This document shows, piece by piece, positions 1 to 10,096 of a stretch of 64,000 bases of DNA. The notes beneath the pieces were generated by a model. That model searched no databases. It saw nothing but the letters and a program-made list of their open reading frames with translations, and was not told the origin of the DNA. Source of the stretch: Neocallimastix lanati (nom. inval.) (Eukaryota; Neocallimastigomycota; Neocallimastigomycetes; Neocallimastigales; Neocallimastigaceae); contig JACVTC010000009.1 of NCBI GenBank assembly GCA_016946835.1, positions 1,632,501 through 1,696,500 of the forward strand, written 5' to 3'. Every line of letters begins with the position of its first letter. Within the stretch, counting starts at the first letter, position 1. Made by a program: the position numbers and the translations under genes.

Positions 1-1139
1 ATTTAGATTTTTAGTTAATTTTATATTATTATAATTTTTTTTTATAATTAATATTTTTTAATACATTTAATTTAATTTATATTTAAAATTATTAAAAAAT
101 AAATTTATTATTGATTTTTTTTTTTTATTTTTTTTTAATAATACAAATATTTGAAAAAAAAATTTTAAATAATAGAAGTATATGTAAAAATTTTTTTTTT
201 ACTTTTAATTTTAATAATATAATTATTTTTTTAAAAAAAAAAAAAATTTTATTTTAATAATATAATATATTTAAAAAAAAAATTTTTTTTTTATTCTATT
301 TATAAATTGTTTATTTTTTTTTTTTTTTTATTAATCTTAAATAATTAAAAATATTAATATTGGCACTATCTTAATATTTTTAATATATATATTATTATAA
401 ATAAAAGTTATTTACTTTTAAATTTAAACTTTAAAACTTTCTTTTTTCGAAATAAAATAAATAAGTAGGATTTTAACCTCAATAAATCAATCATCATCTA
501 ATTATTTATTATATTTAAAAAAAATTATTATAAATAAAATTTTTTAAATTAATATATACAAATATATTTTTTTTAATAAACTCCGATTTTGTATATTAAG
601 CAAAAAATTGTATAAAATAATATTTAAAAACAATTCTTTTCTTTTTATTTTTTCTTCAAATTAAAATATTGAAGTATTAAAAAATATAAATATAAATATT
701 AGGAAAAGTAAGTTTTAAATAATATGAAATAAAAGAAGTATTAGAAGTGTTAAGGAAATCATATATTTTTAAATAATAATAATAATAATAATTAATATAA
801 TTAGAAAAATGGAATTAATAATAAAAATTAAAATAATTAATTAAAAAGAAAAATAATAAATTATAATATTTTTTAAAAAAATAAATGAAATAATTTTATA
901 ATATCTTAAATGTGTATAAAAATAAATCATAATTAATTTAAATTATTTCTAATAAAATAATATATTAATATTTTTTTTATTTATTTTAAATTACAATAAT
1001 AAAATAAAAATATAATATAGGAATTAATTTTGTATATTACAAAAAGTATTTTTGAATTATAAAAAAAAAAAGGTTTTTTATTACAAAATCTTTTTTCGAT
1101 ATTCTTTTACCCTTTGTATATTATAAAAAATAAATAACT
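1..1139. other. A/T-rich spacer upstream of the scaffoldin-like gene
   Basis: Long A and T runs and short AT repeats with stops in all frames. No coding stretch, RNA gene or clear transposon end was seen. The last few hundred bases should hold the promoter of the gene starting at 1140, but no individual element can be named with confidence. Confidence 0.6.
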
Positions 1140-4031
1140 ATGAAGTTTATAAATCAATTTGGGTAAGCATTTTTAATAATATACAGTATAAATAATTAAA
1201 GGAAATATAATATACAAGAAATTTATGAAATATAAATTAATAAAACAATAATACTATTATAAATTATATATGAAATTAATAAATATATATATTTTATTAC
1301 TTAAATTAAAAAAAAATAATAATAATAAATAAATAACAGAGCAATTGCTACTCTTACCATTCTTGGTAAAGTTGTAAGAAGTATAGGTGCTCTTCAAGAT
1401 TGTGATTCTCTTGCAAATATACAAGTAGAAACTTGTGCAGCTACAAATAGTAACATATATTGTAAAAATAAGGATAATGATATTATATATTCCGTTGTTC
1501 CAAATACCGATCAAACAGGTTGTGTTGCATCTGACAATCCAATTTCAGTAGAAAATACCAGTGAAACACTTACTGAAGTAAACTTCTTCTTTGATAATGA
1601 TAATGTACTAATTAAGGCTTCAGGATCAGTTGATTCAGCATATACTTGTATTTACACCAATTCAGTTCTTGGTGCATGTAGTAGTGAAAAATTTGAAGAC
1701 TCAAGTTCTTCTTCATTACCACAACATAGATACTACATTAATCATGCTTCAGATTCATTATCTGGTGCCCTTGTTAATTACAGTTCTGGTGGTTTCTCTG
1801 TAGTTGATGGTAAGAATGGTTCATATTATCCAGGAAATAATGGTCTCATCAAATGTTCTGGTGATCGTTGTAGCAATGTTTCAATTAATATTTCAAGTGG
1901 TGCTAATGTCTACTACCTTTCAACTTTAGTTGGTTACATTATTAAATGTTCCTCTAGCACTGAATGTGAAAATGTACCAGTTACATCTGAAAGTTACTTC
2001 CAAAACAATGCTGCTGCTGCTGGTGAAAGTCCATACCAACTTATTTACTGTAATGGTTCCCAATGTGAAGGTTTAACTACCACTTCTGGTAACTATGTTG
2101 ATGGAAACACTGGTTACGTTATTGAATGTAATGGACAACCTACCTGTAATGTTAATAGTGATGTTGGCAATTTCTATCTCTCTACCAATCCAAACATTTT
2201 AATTGATTGTACTGGTACTTCTTGTGAAAATGTTCAAGCTAAGATTGGTATTTACATTTCTGGTAAGGATGGAGGTAAGTTTATTACTTGTGATAGTACT
2301 AGCTGTAACGAACTTTCTGAAAGTGAATACAAGAAGATTCCATTATGTGAAGTTGAAAGTAACAAATGTAGTGTTGTCATTAATAACGAAGGTGTTGCCG
2401 AAGCTAACACTTTATTACCAGAAGGTGCCTATTGTACTAATAGTGACAAGAGTATTTTATACTATGCTACCGGTACCATTGAACTTCAAGGTTCTATTGT
2501 TACTACCAGTTCCTCAAACTGTATTCAAGCTTCTCAAACATACTACCAATACTACTACACTGTAGGTTCCACTATTTACCACGTTGATGATGGTGAAGTT
2601 ACTCAAATTACTGCTCCTGGTTACTACTTCATTAACACTAACACTAACAAGCTTGTTACTGGTTCTAAGATTGAAGACTACAACAATCCATATGTAAAGT
2701 TATACAAGTGTAACGGTGTTTCTTGTGTTGTTATTCCAAACCCATCTTCTGTTACCTACATTGTTGATGTTTCTAAGAGAATTTTCAAGTACAGTGGTAA
2801 CACTTACACTTTTGCTTATGACAAGGATGTTCTTTGTGCCTACTCTAACAACAAATGTATTCCAAACACTGACTTAAAGAGCACTGAATTCTGTGTTACT
2901 TCTGCTGGTGAATTAGTTATTGCTGTTAACGATATTGAAGCTAAGAAGAGTGGTGACTGTTACAAGTCTAACAATATGTCCAATGAAATTTTCGGTTACT
3001 CTTCTAACTTATACAAATTAAACTTATACGATGCTACTCTTATTGACAGCACTGGTTACTACCTTGTTAGTGTTAGTACCAACAGTACTACTGAATACAA
3101 GGAATTCAGCGGAAAGAACCAAGACATTATTCTTTATGGATGTACCGTTTCTTCTTGCAGTGTTAAAACTCCAGAAGAAGGTGTTTACTACTACGACAAC
3201 ATTAGCAACTACTTAGTTAAATATGACAGTGCCTCTTCCCAATGGATTTTCCCAAGCAACAACGGTTACGCTTTAGTTTCTGTTGAACCAGGAGAGAAAT
3301 ACATTAGAAAGTTCACTATTGACTCCACTTCTACTAACAAGGTTACCCTTTCTGATAAGGTTAGTGATGGTTACTACTACACTACCGACAATGAAATGTA
3401 TGAATGTCCAAACACTGAAGGTACTTCTTGTGATTTAATTGATGAATCAATGTATGTTATGACCAATGACAATGAATTATTCTACTGTAATGTTGATGAC
3501 GATAATCTTGCTTCTACTGTTTGTAACAAGCAATCTTGTGTTCTTGGTGAATTATACTACATTGGTGGATACCACTTCAGATGTGTTACTGGTAACATCT
3601 TCAACATTCTTTCTACCAAGTACTGTAACACTGATGAACTTGTTGTTGTTAACTTCCCAACTGCCTTCTCTGAAACCTATCCATCCAACGTTAAGAATGC
3701 TGTTGATGAAATTGCCAAGAACAACAACAATACTGCTACTGTCAAGGCTGGTTCTAACCATCTTACCGTTATTCCAGGTATCTTCACTAACTGTACTTAT
3801 GATAAGGAAGAAAAGATTGCTAGCTTCGATCTTGTCTGTATTGAAAACTATGTTGTTCTTGACAATGAAAAGGAACCACAAATTTGTTCAACTGCTAAAT
3901 TAGGTTTCGTTGGTTGTAACGAAGATTCTGAAAACCCAGACAAGTGTAACCCAAGTTCCGCTATGACCATCTTCTTATCAAAGGTTGCCATTGCCTTTGC
4001 TATGTTATTCTTAGGATTTATGTTATATTAA
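1140..4031 (+). CDS. Scaffoldin-like secreted Cys-patterned protein, one intron (exons 1140-1162 and 1340-4031)
   Basis: Predicted 904-residue extracellular protein. The frame is open without a stop from 1329 to 4031 but has no ATG before 2976. An upstream ATG at 1140 encodes MKFINQFG, followed by a GTAAGC donor at 1163. The acceptor CAG ends at 1339, and joining there (phase 2) restores the frame, giving a hydrophobic N-terminus that can act as a signal peptide. The mature part repeats a pattern of Gly-Tyr-Tyr, a hydrophobic residue, then Cys-x(3-6)-Cys about a dozen times (for example CNGSQC, CTGTSC, CNGVSC). It ends in a hydrophobic segment (about residues 883-904), consistent with a membrane or GPI anchor. 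This pattern matches the ScaA-type scaffoldins of anaerobic fungi, which hold dockerin-bearing enzymes at the cell surface, although those are usually far larger. Many NxS/T sites are present. The family call rests on pattern, not on a search. The start exon is inferred. Confidence 0.78.
1163..1339 (+). other. Predicted intron of the scaffoldin-like gene
   Basis: 177 bases, starting GTAAGC and ending AATAACAG, extremely A/T-rich and with stops in all frames. Removing it joins GG to A, making one Gly codon, and places the ATG at 1140 in frame with the long exon. It falls inside the predicted signal peptide. Confidence 0.68.
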
Positions 4032-4974
4032 ATGAATTGAAATAATAAAAGAAAAAAAAAAAGAAGAAGAAAAGAAAAAAAGTTTTACAATTAAAATAAA
4101 ATGCAATAATCATTAATTTCAAGCAAAAAAAAGTTACAATTATAGTATGCAAAAAACATAATAACAAAAAAAAATTTTTTTTTTATATTTCATATATTTA
4201 TCAAAAAATTTGTATTTCATTAAAGTTATTACATTTCAATAATTTTTCCTTTTTTTTTTTTATTATTCTTTATTTTTTTTTTGAATACTTCAATTTATTA
4301 ATAACATTTGTTTTATATTTTATATTTTTTTATATTATAATTAAGAAATAATTATTTTTTATAAAAATAATTAAAAAGAAAGATAGAAACTTTTTAGTAA
4401 AAAGAAAAAAAAAATTAAAAAATTAAAAAAATTAAAAAAAAAAAAAAAAAAAAAATTAAATAAATAAAAATCATTATGTAAATATAACAACAATAGAAAA
4501 AGGTAAAATTAGAAATTAAAAAAATGTACAACCGAAAAAATGTATATATTATATATTAAATTATTTGTAAATATAAATATATACAATAAGCAATGTAAAA
4601 ATTAAGCCAATAAGTATATTTTTTTTTTTTTTGAATATTAAAAATTTTCTATATTGTTAATTTTATATTATGTAATAAAAACAATAAAAAAAAAAAAAAA
4701 AAAAAAATTTGATTATTTTTATGAATATTTTTAAAAAATATACAAACTATTAAATTCAAATATTGTAGTAATTCATTTATTTTAATTAATAGTTTTTTTC
4801 TAAAAAAAAAAAATGTATACCTTTAACAAAAGTTATATTCAAATAAGTAGATTTATTATTTTTCAATATAGTTTGTTTTACATTAGTATATAAATTGAAT
4901 AAAAAAGTTGTATAAAATAATTTTAAAATTACAAATAAAAATATATATATATATATATATATCATAAAACAGAA
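4032..4974. other. A/T-rich spacer with 3' UTR of the scaffoldin-like gene
   Basis: AATAATAAAA occurs about ten bases after the stop and could serve as a polyadenylation signal. The remainder is A and T runs with a short AT dinucleotide stretch near 4943-4961. No gene is seen. Confidence 0.55.
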
Positions 4975-5060
4975 ATTCCATAAAATAGTTTTTATTTCTA
5001 TTAAGCGATAATATTTATATTCAAATTATTTAATAAATAAATTTTATTAACCTGAACTTA
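4975..5060. repeat. Left copy of a ~70-bp direct repeat flanking the LINE cluster
   Basis: The stretch containing ATTCAAATTATTTAATAAAT and a nearby CCTGAACTT recurs, imperfectly, at 7208-7290 on the other side of the LINE remnants. It may be old target sequence duplicated or split by insertion. Confidence 0.45.
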
Positions 5061-5061
5061 A

Positions 5062-5128
5062 CTCTTTTTGAAGTTTGCAATGATAACTGAACAAAAATCC
5101 TTGAATGTTTCTTAAACAGAAATTATGC
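5062..5128 (+). pseudogene. Short LINE fragment
   Basis: About 60 bases around TGCAATGATAACTGAACAAA are nearly identical to the reverse complement of 8960-9010, where they lie in the C-terminal coding part of a minus-strand LINE copy. The fragment is cut off just before the direct repeat at 5145. Confidence 0.6.
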
Positions 5129-5144
5129 CTCTGGCTAGTACTCG

Positions 5145-5181
5145 GAAGTCAAAATTAATTATTATACTACAGTATAATAAT
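5145..5181. repeat. Left direct repeat (37 bp), likely target-site duplication of a LINE
   Basis: Matches 6505-6541 over 37 bases with a single mismatch (A at 5169, G at 6529). Together the two copies exactly bracket the truncated LINE at 5184-6504. The left copy plus the first bases of the insert also form an 18-bp perfect hairpin (5150-5167 with 5172-5189). Confidence 0.65.
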
Positions 5182-5183
5182 TA

Positions 5184-6504
5184 ATTTTGATAAAAGCTTA
5201 TCGTTGAACCCTATTATTAAATTACTTAACTCTAAAGTTACTAAAGCTCTCTTTTCTGTTAGTAAATTTCTTTCAAATTCCAAAATTCCTATTCCATTTA
5301 AGAAGATTATAATTAACTCCTATGTACTTAGTAAAGTCTCTTACTTTTGCACCTTTACTTGGTTCTAATAAAGCGAGAACAAATAATACTCAGAAATTAA
5401 TTAATGAAGGATTAAGATGGGTTGCAGGTTTACAAAAAGCCAAATCTTTTATTAATGTTTATTCTATTTCAAAAGATTTAAATAGTCCTCCATTGTCAGC
5501 TAAGTGTACTTTGTCTCAAGTCAAATGTTTTAATAAATGGAAAGATTCAAATTGTATTATTTCATATTTAGTTAATAATATTCCAAAATCTTGAAAATAT
5601 ACATGGACAAAAGAAAGTAGAACTCTTAAGCGTAAACTAAAGAAAAGAGATAGTAATAACAATAATAAAATCAAGGATTTTTATTGGAAAAGAGATATGA
5701 AAATCAATTCTATTAAATCTGAGTTTTATGACAAAAACAAATTCGAAGAAACATCAAAATTTATAAAAACTTTGTTATGAATATCCTGATCTTTCATATG
5801 GTTTCTATTGGCTATTGAGAGCATGAAGCGGATATAGATTAGATGCTAGAATTGCTAAAGCTACAAAAATAATAGATCAAATGTGTCCTAATTTTTGACC
5901 CTGTTGTAAAAGTAATAAACAATGGATAAGGCATTGATTAATTGATTGTCCATTTTTCAATCATATTCGTAGTAAAGTTAATGATAAAATTTTATTTTTA
6001 TATAATACTTTTAGCCGTGGCAACCTAACAAATGATATTGTTAATAGTAATAATGATAATCGCAACAGTAATAATAGTAATAGTAATAATAGTAATAGTA
6101 ATAATAGTAATAGTAATATTAGTAATAGTATTATTAGTAATTTTAGTAATAGTATTGAAAATAATGTGTATGTTGATTCTAGTATGTATGAAAAAGTGTT
6201 TAATTTCCTTCTTGGAGGTCGAAGTATTAATAACAGTACAAGGGAATGAAAGGATCTATTTAAGTGCCAGATGAAATCAGGTGCTTATTCCGATACTCCA
6301 TTCTTGGTGGTTACTGGGGCACTTCTTCAATCGATTATACCTATTGCTATTGGCCAGCAATGGTCTTTGTTAAATAGGTTCAAATCGAATCGTACTACTA
6401 CTACCAAGAGCGTCAATGCTGAAGAAACAGTAAGACAGGTCAGTAGGGCTAGCGCAACCAATGAAGATCATAATTTTGTATCTTAAAATTATGATTAATG
6501 TTGT
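5184..6504 (+). pseudogene. 5'-truncated, decayed LINE retrotransposon (RT C-terminal part)
   Basis: Conceptual translation, with stops and at least one frameshift, starts after the RT palm domain (DKSLSLNPIIK) and runs through the thumb-region signature SKVSYF / APLLGSNKARTNNTQ. Next come a C-terminal Cys/His knuckle near 5888-5960 (CPNF, PCCK, H, CPF) and a C-terminal extension containing FLLGGRSINNS and ALLQSIIPIAIGQQ. The same order is seen in the other LINE copies of this window. There is no poly(A) tail at the 3' end. Instead the last coding bases can fold into an 11-bp stem (6467-6477 with 6485-6495). It cannot encode an active enzyme. Confidence 0.8.
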
Positions 6505-6541
6505 GAAGTCAAAATTAATTATTATACTGCAGTATAATAAT
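6505..6541. repeat. Right direct repeat (37 bp), likely LINE target-site duplication
   Basis: Partner of 5145-5181 with one mismatch. The centre is a palindrome around a CTGCAG core. The bases after it (TGCCCTTGTGAAGTC) are unrelated to the LINE, as expected for flanking target DNA. Confidence 0.65.
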
Positions 6542-6783
6542 GCCCTTGTGAAGTCTTGCAGATATTAATTAAATGAAACTAGAATGTCTTATACCATTAT
6601 TTTATTTTATTTTATTTTATTTTTATTTTGTGTTTTTTTTTTTTTGTTTTGTTTATTTTTTTTATCTTTTTTTTTCTTTTTATTACATGGATTTTATCAT
6701 ATATTTAATTAATATAGATGAATCAAGTTTGCTGCCTTTAAAAAAAAAAAAATAAAAATAAAAAAAAAAAAAAAAATCATTAG

Positions 6784-7164
6784 ATTCAGAAAAGGATTAT
6801 GATAATAATATTTATTACTTTATATTGAGTGCTCTTCTTGGTGGGCGTTCAATATATGAAAAAAATTTAAAATTAAAACTTAATGATGGGGAACAAAGAC
6901 AATTAGTTGACAATAATGGATTTTCACCTCCCGGTGAAAGAATAGATACAGATTCGTTAGATAACACTAATATTGAAATTATTACTCGCAGTAATGGACG
7001 CGGTGTTATCATCGAGAAATGGGAGAAATTAAAGGTTATTGCTTCTAACGCACTTTTATAATTTTATAATATATAATATTTTATTTCATGTATTTTTATT
7101 TGTTATTTTTCATTTAATTAATGTAATTTTATTATTATAATATATTAAATAAAGTTATTCTCTT

Positions 7165-7207
<43 letters not shown>
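6784..7207 (+). pseudogene. 3' end of a LINE copy with AATAAA and poly(A) tail
   Basis: An open C-terminal fragment reads LSALLGGRSIYEKN, then DGEQRQLVDN and SPPGERIDTDSLDN, and ends at a TAA near 7061. It lacks an internal segment that the minus-strand copy at 8370-9015 retains. The 3' UTR has AATAAAG about 20 bases before a ~37-base poly(A) run ending at 7207. Truncated at the 5' side by A-rich sequence near 6780. Confidence 0.78.
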
Positions 7208-7209
<2 letters not shown>

Positions 7210-7290
7210 GCCTGAACTTTTATAAAATAGTAAACATTTCTTTTAGATAATAATTTTTTATATTCAAATTATTTAATATATAAATTTATA
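7208..7290. repeat. Right copy of the ~70-bp direct repeat flanking the LINE cluster
   Basis: Shares CCTGAACTT, an ATAAAATAGT block and the ATTCAAATTATTTAATA block with 4975-5060, in the same orientation. Confidence 0.45.
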
Positions 7291-7514
7291 GATATATAAA
7301 TAAAACATTATTAATAATAATAAAAAATAATAAATGCAAAAATACTACTATTAATAATAAGCTAATAAAATAATTATAATAGATTATTTTAAATAATAGT
7401 AAAGATAATAACATATTATTTAATAATTAGTACTAATTATTATAATTATAGTATAAATTGCTTTTTTGTTCTTTGTATCCTTTGATTATTATTATTTTTT
7501 TTTATGTGAAATTT

Positions 7515-7592
7515 TACTTTATTACTATTACTATTACTATTATTATTATTACTATTACTATTATTATTATTATTATGTATTATTATTATTAT

Positions 7593-7632
<40 letters not shown>

Positions 7633-7680
7633 TATTATAATTACTATTATTATAATTACTGTTATTATAATTACTATTAA
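7515..7680. repeat. (ATT/ACT)n trinucleotide microsatellite
   Basis: About 55 trinucleotide units of ATT with interspersed ACT and ATG variants. Open frames through it encode only Ile/Tyr/Leu runs and are not genes. The flanks (7290-7515 and 7680-8080) are A/T-rich with no gene seen. Confidence 0.85.
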
Positions 7681-8079
7681 TATTATTGTGGTGGTGGCGG
7701 TGGTATATTACTATTTATTTGGACATGCATCTCAAAACAACTAAACATTAAAATTTTATATTTCATTTGATAATAAATAGCAATTTATATTTTTTTTATT
7801 CATTAAATTTTACTTAATAACAAAATAACTTCGTATTTGTAGATAAAGCTTCTAAATTAATAATAATTGAATAGTAAATAAGAATGTTTAAAATAAAATT
7901 TAAATAAAAAATAAAGTTAATGTAATACATTGAAAATTAAGAGAAAATTTTAAAGTAATTAAAGTATTATGATAGGAATCGAAATCATTTCTATCAAAAA
8001 ATATAAAACAATGAAGTAGACATCTATAAATTAGATGAAAAATGTATTATCCTCTAAACTCTCCTTCAAACTAAGAGAA

Positions 8080-8345
8080 ATATGTATCAGAAGATACATT
8101 TTCCAAAGATTCGTTGTATAAAGAATCAATATATTACTATTTGTGTAAGATATACTTAAAGAACTAGTAATAGAAGTTCTTCTTTTGTCATATCAATTCA
8201 ACGTTGACTCACTTGGTTGGTTGCGAAGAGGTTTTTTTTACAATACCAATCAAAAAGTAGCTCAAAAAAGCTACTAATGACTGGTATAGTATTGGTAAGA
8301 TAATACGCAAAATTAACTATTTACGAAACATTAGAACCAGAACTC
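8080..8345 (-). pseudogene. Decayed LINE C-terminal extension fragment
   Basis: The minus strand reads LTNTIPVISSFFELLFDWY with nearby stops. This aligns with LTRAIPIVSSLFELLFDRY in the LINE at 53.3 kb (+) and with the equivalent part of the minus-strand copy at 8370-9015. It lies directly beyond the poly(A) tail of that neighbouring copy, so it is a separate insertion. A 7-bp stem (AGTAGCT/AGCTACT) lies within it. Confidence 0.6.
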
Positions 8346-8369
8346 TTTGATAGAAGTTCTTTTAATATT

Positions 8370-8452
8370 TTTTTTTTTTTTTTTTTTTTTTTTCAGACTT
8401 AGAGAAAGCTTTATTTAATTTATAATAATAATTAAATTACATGATTTAAATG

Positions 8453-8487
<35 letters not shown>

Positions 8488-9015
8488 AAATAAAATACAT
8501 GAAATAAAATATTATATATTATATAATTATATAAGTGCGTTAGAAGCAATAGTTTCTGATTTTTCCCATTCATCGGATGATAAAACTACGTCCATTACTG
8601 CGAGTAATAATTTCAGTATTAGTGTTATCTAACGAATTTGTATCAGATCTTTCACCGGGAGGTGAAAATCCATGCCTTTATTATTTCAACGTCGACGCTC
8701 TTAAAAAAAACGGTAGAATCAACGAAATACCATCTCATCATCAATCTAAAAGATCGACAAATTAATGGTATTACGTTTGTTAGAAACTCCGCAATCCCCA
8801 CAAAATACGGAACAGTCGACGAAGTTGAACTTTGTTAAAAATATTGTCAACCAATTGTCTTTGTTCCCCATCATTAAGTTTAATTTTTTTCATAAATTGA
8901 ACGCCCATCAAGAAGAGCGCTCAATATAAAATAATAAATATTATTATCATAATCCTTTCCTGAATCAAAAGAAACATCCAAGGATTTTTGTTCAGTTATC
9001 ATTGCAAATTTCAAA
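8370..9015 (-). pseudogene. 5'-truncated LINE copy with poly(A) tail, minus strand
   Basis: Read on the minus strand from 9015: KDYDNNIYYFILSALLDGRS, a central part (AEFLTNVIPLI, MMRWYFVDSTVFF, KSVDVE), the conserved SPPGER-equivalent segment, then a stop near 8540. The 3' UTR carries AATAAAG and ends in a poly(A) tail (the T run at 8370-8394 on the plus strand). A second internal homopolymer (8452-8485) interrupts the UTR. Opposite in orientation to 6784-7207, so the two make an inverted pair about 1.3 kb apart. Several stops and frameshifts; not functional. Confidence 0.75.
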
Positions 9016-9029
9016 ATATTATTTCACAT

Positions 9030-9100
<71 letters not shown>
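9030..9100. repeat. (TTTA)n tetranucleotide microsatellite
   Basis: About 17 nearly perfect TTTA units, adjoining the 5' truncation point of the minus-strand LINE copy. Confidence 0.9.
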
Positions 9101-9102
<2 letters not shown>

Positions 9103-9419
9103 AAAAAAAATAAAAAAAACAAAATATTAAATTATTTAACCATTTTAACAAGTAAAAAGGTATAAATATAAATTTAAATAATGATAAAATAAAAAAAATT
9201 AGTAATAATAAAAATATAAATAATATAATAAAAAAATACAATAATAAATTATTAAATAAAGAAATAAAATAATAATAATAATAATAATAATAATATAATA
9301 ATAATAAATAATAACTACTAATATAACAACTTTAATATAATCATTATTAAAAAGTTATCAATAAAATATAAAATAATATTTTATATATATATTTATATCA
9401 TTTAAAAAATATTTATTTT

Positions 9420-9453
<34 letters not shown>

Positions 9454-10049
9454 TTTGACTATATAAAAAAAATATTATTTATAAAATATAATTTATATAA
9501 ATATGTGCAAATATAGATATATATATATTTTTATTTTCATTTAAAAAAAAAATAATAATAATTATAATAAATAATAATAGTACAATAGATGAAAATTATA
9601 TGCTTCAAATTATTATAATAATTAAAATAACATTATATATATTATTATTAAAATGTAAATAAAAAATAAGTAAGAGAAAAAGAAATTTATAAAATATATA
9701 TATATATGTATATAAAAGAATACATTAATTTATATAAATAATAAAAAAGGAAAAAAAAAAATTAAATATATTTAATAATGTTTTCGATTTTTTTTTTTTT
9801 TTTTTTTACTTTCTATTTGTTTGCGTGTTGTGTATATGTGCTTGAATGAATATTTGTATGAATATGTTTTTCGGTTTTGTTTCTATAATTTCCAGTTATT
9901 TATCCTATCTATTAAATTTTAATTATATCTGAATCTGTTAACTGACTTTTATTTCCCTATCCTATATATATTCATTTATCAATTTATTTATTTATTTATT
10001 TAAAAAGATTCGCTGAAATTGATAATTTCTATTTTAATAGAAGAAGAAG

Positions 10050-10083
<34 letters not shown>

Positions 10084-10096
10084 TATTGTGTTTAGT
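9101..10096. other. A/T-rich spacer and HSF 3' UTR
   Basis: AAT microsatellite near 9270-9310, a T run at 9422-9451 and a short AT repeat at 10068-10085 next to the HSF stop codon. No coding sequence was recognised. Confidence 0.55.

Noticed and set aside
1257-1514. Minus-strand 85-codon frame over the 5' end of the scaffoldin-like gene
   Set aside because: Ile/Tyr-rich translation overlapping the intron and a coding exon on the other strand; no motif.
2203-2565. Plus-strand 120-codon frame and others inside 1340-4031 (3031-3216, 3466-3903, 3552-3881)
   Set aside because: Out-of-frame shadows of the scaffoldin-like exon. Their Leu/Val-rich translations follow from its codon use.
5145-6541. 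DNA transposon with terminal repeats
   Set aside because: The flanking repeats are direct, not inverted, and the content is LINE RT.
7458-7744. Frames through the ATT microsatellite
   Set aside because: They encode only Ile/Tyr/Leu runs from the repeat.
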